Notes under the pieces: model-generated
Database searches by the model: none
Seen by the model: only the letters and a program-made list of their open reading frames with translations
What the model was told of the DNA's origin: nothing
Shown here: piece by piece, positions 1 through 4,363 of the stretch
Layout of the letters: every line of letters starts with the position of its first letter
Position numbering within the stretch: position 1 is the stretch's first letter
NCBI GenBank assembly: GCA_011375245.1
Contig: DRMA01000028.1
Location: 1-5,032, forward strand
From: Thiothrix sp.
GTDB lineage: Bacteria > Pseudomonadota > Gammaproteobacteria > Thiotrichales > Thiotrichaceae
Reading direction: 5' to 3'
DNA: 5,032 bases
Translations under genes and position numbers: made by a program

Positions 1-218
1 ATGCCTTTTAATTGTAAGCGTAAGTGTTCAACGACTTGAGTGGCTAACGCTCTTGGGTTGGTTTTAAGAGTTTTAGCAATTCCCATCACGCCATTTGCTT
101 GATAATCACCAAACTCGGGATGATTGGATGGTTTTAATATGGCTGGAGCATTTTTTGGAGCGCCTGCGAGGTGTAATGCATGACTGATATGCTCTTCAAG
201 GATTTTGCTGATATTCAT
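1..218 (-). CDS. argS: Arginyl-tRNA synthetase, N-terminal fragment (runs off left edge)
   Basis: Reading the minus strand from the ATG at 218 gives 72 intact codons beginning MNISKILEEHISHALHLAGA and continuing past the window edge. Residues 36-43 read FGDYQANG, followed by a Met-Gly-Ile-Ala-Lys stretch. This is the conserved signature of the N-terminal additional domain (Add1) of bacterial ArgRS, which contacts the D-loop side of tRNA-Arg. The enzyme charges tRNA-Arg with arginine in the cytoplasm using ATP; the catalytic Rossmann domain with HIGH/KMSKS-type motifs would lie outside the window. The start matches the usual ArgRS N-terminus (MNIQ... in E. coli), but the bases just upstream contain no clear Shine-Dalgarno sequence. 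The gene is divergent from ffs and the dnaX cluster. Identity is based on the remembered family pattern and covers only about an eighth of the protein. Confidence 0.92.
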   Translation of the reverse strand, partial: MNISKILEEHISHALHLAGAPKNAPAILKPSNHPEFGDYQANGVMGIAKTLKTNPRALATQVVEHLRLQLKG

Positions 219-278
219 GATAGTAGGTTATAGGTTATGGAGCGGGTGCTAATGTTGTTAATCGTGTAAAGTGACTGG

Positions 279-306
279 ATTTTACCGTGTTTTACGATAG
301 CGGCAA
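279..306 (-). promoter_or_regulatory. Possible sigma70 promoter for argS
   Basis: On the minus strand TTGCCG (306-301) is followed after 16 bases by TAAAAT (284-279), giving 4/6 and 5/6 matches to the sigma70 consensus. Transcription would begin near 272 and give a leader of about 55 bases. A perfect TATAAT also lies further upstream on the same strand (316-311), but its -35 positions are poor. Either or both could serve argS. This is a consensus match only. Confidence 0.35.
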
Positions 307-336
307 GGTGATTATAGGAAGTATTACGACAATTGC

Positions 337-365
337 TTGCCGAAGATCTAATAATCAGCCATAAT
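337..365 (+). promoter_or_regulatory. Sigma70 promoter of ffs with GC-rich discriminator
   Basis: TTGCCG (337-342) and CATAAT (360-365) are separated by exactly 17 bases. The six bases after the -10 box read TCGCGC, a GC-rich discriminator as found at growth-rate-regulated stable RNA promoters in Enterobacteria. Transcription would start near 372, about nine bases before the inferred mature 5' end of the SRP RNA. A short leader would then be removed, as RNase P does for E. coli 4.5S RNA. The boxes are visible; the growth-rate control is inference from the discriminator. Confidence 0.55.
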
Positions 366-380
366 TCGCGCTCATTATTA

Positions 381-494
<114 letters not shown>

Positions 495-563
495 CCAACA
501 TTTAAATTTTCTTTCTAATCTAAAGTGCTGTTTTTTTGAAATGGCTATCTGCAATAATAGCTT

Positions 564-569
564 TATAAT
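564..569 (+). promoter_or_regulatory. Perfect -10 box upstream of dnaX
   Basis: TATAAT at 564-569 is an exact -10 consensus, but the best -35 at 17-base spacing (ATGGCT, 541-546) matches at only three positions. A better TTGAAA at 536-541 sits 22 bases away, which is too far. Transcription from here would start near 576 and give a leader of only about 25 bases. The dnaX cluster could equally be read in part from the ffs promoter. Confidence 0.4.
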
Positions 570-600
570 GGTGGTTTCCTTTGGCAGTTAATTTATTCCG

Positions 601-2442
601 ATGAGTTATCAGGTTCTTGCAAGAAAGTGGCGACCACAAAATTTCAAGCAAATGGTGGGTCAGCAACACGTCTTACGTGCCTTAATCAACGCGCTCGAAG
701 AACAGCGCCTTCATCATGCCTATCTATTCACAGGAACACGTGGTGTTGGTAAAACAACAATAGCGCGTATTTTGGTTAAGTGCCTTAATTGTGAAACAGG
801 TATAACGGCTACGCCGTGTGGTAAATGTACTAGTTGTCAGGAAATTGCTGAAGGGCGTTTTGTTGATTTACTTGAAGTTGATGCTGCCTCACGAACGAAA
901 GTTGAGGATACGCGAGAGTTGTTGGACAATGTGCATTATGCGCCTACACGTGGGCGATTTAAGGTTTACCTTATTGATGAGGTACACATGCTTTCAGGGC
1001 ATAGTTTTAATGCCTTACTAAAAACCTTAGAAGAACCGCCTGAGCATGTGAAATTTCTGTTTGCAACAACTGATCCACAAAAACTCCCTGCTACTATCCT
1101 ATCGCGTTGTTTACAGTTTAATCTGAAACGTATGCCACTTGATCTTATTCAAGGGCATTTACAGTATCTTTTGCAAGAAGAATCCATTACGTTTGAAGCG
1201 GCTGCATTGAAGCCATTAGCACGTGCTGCTGATGGCAGTATGCGTGATGCATTGAGTTTAATGGATCAAGCAATTGCTTTTGGAGCTGGCACGTTAAAAG
1301 CGGATGATGTATCCGCTATGCTGGGAACCATTTCTCAAGATTGGTTGTTTACGTTGCTCAATGCTATTGCTGATGGTGAGGGTAAGTGTTTATTAGATAC
1401 TGTTGAAGAGATGGCTGGGCAAGTGGCTGATTTTGAAGCAGCAGCAGATAGCCTGATTTCACTGTTGCATCAAGTGGCATTATTGCAGGTAGTGCCTGAT
1501 CATCTATTTGATGAAGAAAAAATTCAGCAACTTGCATCACGTTTAGCGATGGAAGATGTGCAATTGTATTATCAAATCGCCTTAAAAGGGCGCAAAGATC
1601 TTCCATTGTCACCTGATCCACGTAGTGGCTTTGAAATGTTATTGTTACGCATGATGGTGTTTAGACCAATGGAAGCTGCGTCTATTGATAGTCATCATAA
1701 AACTGAAAGTTCTTCTACTGTAAAAAAACAACACCAGCAGTATGATAAAATAGTTGATGAAGTAGCAGACAAAACGATGCATAAAATAAAAAATGCATTA
1801 GAAGAAAAGCAAGAGTATGACGCTAAGACTGGTGTTGAAGAAAATGACACCACATCAGTTACCAGTGTAGACGATTTTGAAAATGCTTTTCCTCCTTTTG
1901 AACTTGATACTCAACCTTTAGAGGCAAAGTTAGAGGTAAAGTCGAAAGAAGAACATTATGTGCTACAGGAGCAATCCTCTTTAACTATGGCGAAAACTCT
2001 CAATACTGATGAAAGTAGAGCGTCTGTTAACGAGTCTGAAAATACGTTGAAGGCTAACAATGACTGGGACTGGCATCAAATTGTGCCTCAGTTATTGTTA
2101 GAGGGAATGACGGGACAATTTGCTAAGCATTGTTTGTTAGATAAAATTGAAGGGAACACGGTATTTTTACTGCTTGATAAAGAGGTTGAGCAACTTTATA
2201 ACGAACGTGTTGAACAAGAATTAAAAGCAAGTCTTGAGGTGTTCTTCCGTAAAACAATTACTATTTCGTTGAAAATAGCAAAAATGAAGGGTGAGACCCC
2301 TGCGCACAAAGCAGAGCGTCAACTGGAAACAGATCAAATGAATATTGAGCAAATGATCGCTGATGATCCATTTGTTCAGTCATTGCAAACAAAACTCGGT
2401 GCGCAAGTTTTGCCAGGATCAATTAAACATAGAAAAGGGTAA
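601..2442 (+). CDS. dnaX: DNA polymerase III subunits tau/gamma
   Basis: This is the ATPase of the replicative clamp loader; it opens and loads the beta clamp, and its long tau form tethers polymerase III cores and the DnaB helicase. The AAA+ core is intact: Walker A GTRGVGKT (45-52), zinc ligands C64, C73, C76 and C79, Walker B LIDE (124-127), sensor 1 ATTDP (155-159), arginine finger SRC (168-170) and sensor 2 GSMRDA (212-217). Domain III runs to about 360. A polar, mostly acidic linker (about 365-485) replaces the Pro/Ala-rich linker of E. coli. The tau C-terminal domain (about 487-613, starting NDWDWHQIVPQLL) binds the polymerase alpha subunit. Length is 613 against 643 in E. coli. The ATG start gives the canonical MSYQVLARKWRP, although no Shine-Dalgarno is evident. 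A seven-A run at 1722-1728 (codons 374-376) may produce the gamma form. ybaB follows after six bases. Confidence 0.98.
   Translation: MSYQVLARKWRPQNFKQMVGQQHVLRALINALEEQRLHHAYLFTGTRGVGKTTIARILVKCLNCETGITATPCGKCTSCQEIAEGRFVDLLEVDAASRTKVEDTRELLDNVHYAPTRGRFKVYLIDEVHMLSGHSFNALLKTLEEPPEHVKFLFATTDPQKLPATILSRCLQFNLKRMPLDLIQGHLQYLLQEESITFEAAALKPLARAADGSMRDALSLMDQAIAFGAGTLKADDVSAMLGTISQDWLFTLLNAIADGEGKCLLDTVEEMAGQVADFEAAADSLISLLHQVALLQVVPDHLFDEEKIQQLASRLAMEDVQLYYQIALKGRKDLPLSPDPRSGFEMLLLRMMVFRPMEAASIDSHHKTESSSTVKKQHQQYDKIVDEVADKTMHKIKNALEEKQEYDAKTGVEENDTTSVTSVDDFENAFPPFELDTQPLEAKLEVKSKEEHYVLQEQSSLTMAKTLNTDESRASVNESENTLKANNDWDWHQIVPQLLLEGMTGQFAKHCLLDKIEGNTVFLLLDKEVEQLYNERVEQELKASLEVFFRKTITISLKIAKMKGETPAHKAERQLETDQMNIEQMIADDPFVQSLQTKLGAQVLPGSIKHRKG
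1722..1728 (+). promoter_or_regulatory. Candidate slippage heptamer for making DnaX gamma
   Basis: The run of seven A's lies in frame as GTA-AAA-AAA-CAA (codons 374-377), giving an A-AAA-AAA heptamer on which both P- and A-site tRNAs could re-pair one base back. After a -1 slip the ribosome would read Thr-Thr-Pro-Ala-Val and then TGA at 1743-1745, giving a protein of 381 residues. The +1 frame also ends soon, at TAG 1751-1753, so polymerase slippage in either direction would truncate too. E. coli dnaX uses A-AAA-AAG at a comparable place. I see no clear upstream Shine-Dalgarno-like stimulator and no strong hairpin just downstream, so efficiency may be low. Confidence 0.45.
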
Positions 2443-2448
2443 GATGTC

Positions 2449-2775
2449 ATGATGAAAGGTGGATTGGGTGGAATAATGAAACAAGCCCAAAAAATGCAGG
2501 AAGAGATGAAAGTTGCGCAGGCAGAAATAGCTGCAATGGAAATTCGGGGCGAGTCAGGTGGAGGGCTTGTTTCTGTCATCATTAATGGCGCACATGAGTG
2601 TCGTCGCGTAGCTATTGATGATAGTTTGTTAACTGATGATAAGGAAATGCTTGAAGATCTTGTTGCAGCTGCTTTTACGGATGCTTCACAGCGTTTGGCT
2701 GTAGAATCGGAAGCGCGTATGGCTGATGTAACGTCAGGTATGAGTCTACCTGGCGGTATGAAAATGCCCTTTTAG
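2449..2775 (+). CDS. ybaB: YbaB/EbfC family nucleoid-associated DNA-binding protein
   Basis: The 108-residue product has the family's typical length and layout. A glycine-rich start and amphipathic N-terminal helix (about 8-33, with KQAQKMQEEM) are followed by the GESGGGLVSVIINGAHECRRV beta region (34-54). Then come an acidic helix with DDKEMLEDLVAAAF (63-76) and the conserved tail SLPGGMKMPF. The family forms dimers that bind DNA and help organise the nucleoid; its position between dnaX and recR is highly conserved in bacteria. Two adjacent ATGs (2449 and 2452) are possible starts. The AGGG at 2436-2439 overlaps the end of dnaX and sits nine bases before the first, so that one is preferred, and translational coupling to dnaX is likely. 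The recR start follows after 19 bases. Confidence 0.97.
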   Translation: MMKGGLGGIMKQAQKMQEEMKVAQAEIAAMEIRGESGGGLVSVIINGAHECRRVAIDDSLLTDDKEMLEDLVAAAFTDASQRLAVESEARMADVTSGMSLPGGMKMPF

Positions 2776-2794
2776 GCTTTTAGGGAGTATCTTG

Positions 2795-3391
2795 ATGGAT
2801 GATACTTCTTTGTTGCAACAGTTGGTGAGTGCTTTTAAGTGCTTGCCAGGGGTTGGAGCGAAAACAGCACAACGTATGGCGTTTCATCTTTTAGAGAACG
2901 ACCGACAAGCAGGTAAGCAGTTAGCATATTCCTTAAGTGAGGCGATTGATAAGGTAGGGCATTGTACGCAATGTCGTACGTTTACTGAAAATGATATTTG
3001 CCGTATTTGTGCTGACCCTTCACGCTTGGAAACGTTACTTTGTATTGTTGAAAGCCCTACAGATGTGCTGGCTATAGAACAGGCTGCTGATTATAAAGGG
3101 TTGTATTTTGTGTTATTGGGTAAGTTGTCACCCCTTGATGGTGTTGGACCAGAAGATTTAGGCTTGGAACAGTTAGAAGCAATGTTTAGGAAGAGAAAAC
3201 TTGAAGAAATCATTTTGGCAACTAATCCCTCGGTTGAAGGTGAGGTAACTGCACATTACATTAGTCAACTTGCCACACGCCATGCAATTAAGACAACGCG
3301 TATTGCCTATGGTGTTCCTATAGGCGGCGAGTTGGATTATGTCGATAGTGGTACACTTTCACATGCCTTTGAAGGTCGTCGTCATTATTGA
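2795..3391 (+). CDS. recR: Recombination mediator protein RecR
   Basis: RecR works with RecF and RecO to load RecA onto SSB-coated single-stranded gaps during daughter-strand gap repair. Counting from the ATG at 2795, the 198-residue protein shows the helix-hairpin-helix CLPGVGAKTAQRMAF (16-30) and a four-cysteine zinc finger, C57-x2-C60 and C69-x2-C72. A Toprim domain follows (CIVESPTDVLAIEQ, 83-96, with E86 and D90; ILATNPSVEGE, 140-150). The C-terminal GVPIGGELDYVD (173-184) is typical of the family. E. coli RecR has 201 residues. An in-frame TTG at 2792 would add one residue, but GGGAG at 2783-2787 is seven bases from the ATG and only four from the TTG, so ATG was chosen. All metal and Toprim residues are present, so the protein should be functional. 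Confidence 0.97.
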   Translation: MDDTSLLQQLVSAFKCLPGVGAKTAQRMAFHLLENDRQAGKQLAYSLSEAIDKVGHCTQCRTFTENDICRICADPSRLETLLCIVESPTDVLAIEQAADYKGLYFVLLGKLSPLDGVGPEDLGLEQLEAMFRKRKLEEIILATNPSVEGEVTAHYISQLATRHAIKTTRIAYGVPIGGELDYVDSGTLSHAFEGRRHY

Positions 3392-3409
3392 TTATCATGG
3401 AGAATATAA

Positions 3410-3754
3410 GTGTCTGATTGTTTATTCTGTAAAATTATTGAGGGTTCAATTGATGCAAAATGTGTTTATGAGGATGAGCATGTTTTGGCATTTAACGATA
3501 TCAACCCACAAGCACCCTTGCATATATTGATTATTCCAAAAAAGCATATTGCCACGATTAATGATATTTTTCCTGAAGATGTTGAGACCATTGGTTCAAT
3601 GTCTCTTGCTGCAGCGAAAATTGCGGAGCAAGAAGGTGTTGCAGATAAGGGTTATCGTACGGTGGTTAATTGTGGTGAAGGAGCTGGACAAACTGTCTTT
3701 CATTTGCATATGCATATTTTAGCAGGACGTTCATTAGCATGGCCACCAGGATAG
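3410..3754 (+). CDS. hinT: Histidine triad (HIT) nucleotide-binding protein, HinT type
   Basis: The 114-residue protein carries the HIT signature at 98-104 (HLHMHIL), whose histidines 98, 100 and 102 form the nucleotide phosphate-binding and catalytic triad. N-terminal C4 and C7, H47 and H98 are the zinc-binding arrangement seen in many HinT/PKCI-type proteins (E. coli HinT lacks the N-terminal cysteines). Other family blocks are DINPQAPLHILIIPKKHI (30-47), AAKIAEQEG (68-76) and the C-terminal AGRSLAWPPG. Members hydrolyse purine nucleoside phosphoramidates and aminoacyl-adenylates in the cytoplasm. The start is GTG, giving MSDCLFCKIIE, with GGAG (3399-3402) seven bases ahead. The gene follows recR after 18 bases and is probably the last of the dnaX operon; hinT lies elsewhere in E. 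coli. Family assignment is firm; the physiological substrate is unknown. Confidence 0.95.
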   Translation: MSDCLFCKIIEGSIDAKCVYEDEHVLAFNDINPQAPLHILIIPKKHIATINDIFPEDVETIGSMSLAAAKIAEQEGVADKGYRTVVNCGEGAGQTVFHLHMHILAGRSLAWPPG

Positions 3755-3769
3755 AATGAAGTAGAAAAC

Positions 3770-3829
3770 AAGCATTTCCACCTATGAATGCTTTAATAAC
3801 GCCTAATAATTTAGTGGTAGCGTGTTTTT
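3770..3829 (+). terminator. Weak terminator-like hairpins after hinT
   Basis: AAGCATT (3770-3776) and AATGCTT (3787-3793) form a perfect 7-bp stem with a 10-base loop, but only TTAATAA follows it. A second possible stem, ACGC (3799-3802) with GCGT (3820-3823), encloses CTAA/TTAG and is followed by GTTTTT (3824-3829). Neither is a textbook intrinsic terminator: the stems are AT-rich or interrupted. The placement 15-75 bases after the last stop codon of the cluster is what supports a role in ending the operon. Confidence 0.4.
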
Positions 3830-3889
3830 ATTGAGGGCAAATAGGGTTAAAAAATAGTAGTTTGTATAGAACATTGTCATTTCTTTTTC

Positions 3890-3935
3890 TTGAAATATAG
3901 TCATATTGAGATTACACTGTGAGACGGTTTATAAG
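3890..3935 (+). promoter_or_regulatory. Two overlapping sigma70-like promoters before the GC-rich island
   Basis: The first candidate is TTGAAA (3890-3895), 17 bases, then TACACT (3913-3918). The second is TTGAGA (3906-3911), 18 bases, then TATAAG (3930-3935). Their -35 boxes each match five of six consensus bases; the -10 boxes match four and five. Transcription would begin near 3925 or 3942, 40-55 bases before the GC-rich structured island at 3981 and about 400 bases before the secreted-protein gene. AT-rich sequence yields such matches by chance, but the near-optimal spacing of both pairs supports a real start. Confidence 0.45.
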
Positions 3936-3980
3936 TGTTTCTAATTAGCGTGTCGTATTTCTAATCATTGTTTTTTATTA

Positions 3981-4141
3981 AGGCTCAGTTGACTAGGCTT
4001 AGTCCTTTGGGACTCCGTTATTGATGGCATAGGATGTAGGCTCGAGTCCCGTCCATTACCGCCGAACTCTAAACAATCCTTCTGAGTGGGGATAGTGAGC
4101 TGGCACGACAAGCATGGATAACATTGTCGATGGGTACTCAC
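3981..4141 (+). ncRNA. Candidate structured RNA or long 5' leader (GC island)
   Basis: By direct count this stretch is about 50% GC, against about 26% in the 140 bases before it and about 29% in 4201-4340. Such islands mark structured RNAs in AT-rich genomes. It holds several perfect inverted repeats: GACTA/TAGTC (3991-3995 with 4000-4004), AGTCC/GGACT (4001-4005 with 4010-4014), GGGACTC/GAGTCCC (4009-4015 with 4044-4050), and CGACAA/TTGTCG (4106-4111 with 4124-4129). The last is nested inside GTGAG/CTCAC (4095-4099 with 4137-4141). The first three compete for shared bases. No reading frame here resembles a protein and none has a ribosome binding site. I do not recognise a known family: it is not tmRNA, 6S, RNase P or a riboswitch class I can match. 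It could be an independent small RNA, the leader of the gene at 4344, or a decayed tRNA-like element. Strand is chosen from the upstream promoters. Confidence 0.4.
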
Positions 4142-4323
4142 CTGTTCTTTGGAATGGTGTTGTTGCAATAAAAATCGTTCTACAAGCACGGAAAGACTTT
4201 TGTGCAAGTTGCGTTAAAATAACTGATGATATCAAATTAATTATGATTGGCGACATGTATTTATATAACATCTTTGCTTATTCATCTAGAATCAACATTC
4301 AATCATCCCTGGGGATTTTACTT
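4142..4323. other. AT-rich spacer with no recognisable gene
   Basis: This stretch falls to about 30% GC between the structured island and the leader ORF. A weak -10-like TATAAC (4264-4269) has only a three-of-six -35 match (TTATGA, 4241-4246) at 17 bases. Open frames on both strands lack ribosome binding sites and any familiar protein pattern, including a plus-strand frame from 4114 that runs through it. It is best read as 5' untranslated sequence of the downstream gene. Confidence 0.5.
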
Positions 4324-4347
4324 ATGATTAAAAGGATAAAACTATGA
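4324..4347 (+). CDS. Possible seven-codon leader peptide MIKRIKL
   Basis: An ATG at 4324 stands eight bases after GGGGA (4311-4315), a plausible Shine-Dalgarno. It reads Met-Ile-Lys-Arg-Ile-Lys-Leu before TGA at 4345-4347, which overlaps the ATG of the next gene as ATGA. That geometry favours translational coupling, with ribosomes finishing the leader re-initiating on the main gene. The peptide resembles the downstream protein's first residues (MIKGIK) because its DNA is a near-copy. It could also be only a by-product of duplication with no function; no expression evidence is available. Confidence 0.3.
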   Translation: MIKRIKL

Positions 4348-4363
4348 TTAAAGGAATAAAGTA
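4324..4363 (+). repeat. Imperfect 20-bp tandem duplication of the start region
   Basis: Bases 4324-4343 and 4344-4363 agree at 15 of 20 positions without gaps, both beginning ATGATTAAA. Each copy contains a start codon and a purine-rich AAAGGA/AAGGAA core; the core in the first copy (4331-4336) serves as Shine-Dalgarno for the start in the second. Because 20 is not a multiple of three, the two ATGs lie in different frames. Confidence 0.6.

Noticed and set aside
261..298. Imperfect inverted repeat ATCGTGTAAA / TTTTACGAT between argS and ffs
   Set aside because: The arms do not match without bulges and the region is AT-rich; not enough to call an operator or terminator.
501..537. Intrinsic terminator after ffs
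   Set aside because: There is T-rich sequence including a seven-T run at 531-537, but no convincing GC-rich hairpin directly before it.
1364..1621. 85-codon minus-strand open frame inside dnaX
   Set aside because: It lies wholly opposite conserved DnaX domain III coding sequence and is a shadow of it.
2792..2794. TTG start for recR one codon upstream
   Set aside because: Spacing from the GGGAG is only four bases; the adjacent ATG has better spacing and is the usual start codon.
3965..4271. Two overlapping minus-strand open frames across the GC island
   Set aside because: Neither has a ribosome binding site nor a recognisable motif; they overlap each other in different frames, and the inverted repeats are better explained as RNA structure.
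4114..4347. 77-codon plus-strand open frame ending in MIKRIKL
   Set aside because: No Shine-Dalgarno before the ATG at 4114, it begins inside a hairpin loop of the structured island, and its composition resembles no protein family. Only its last seven codons have a credible start.
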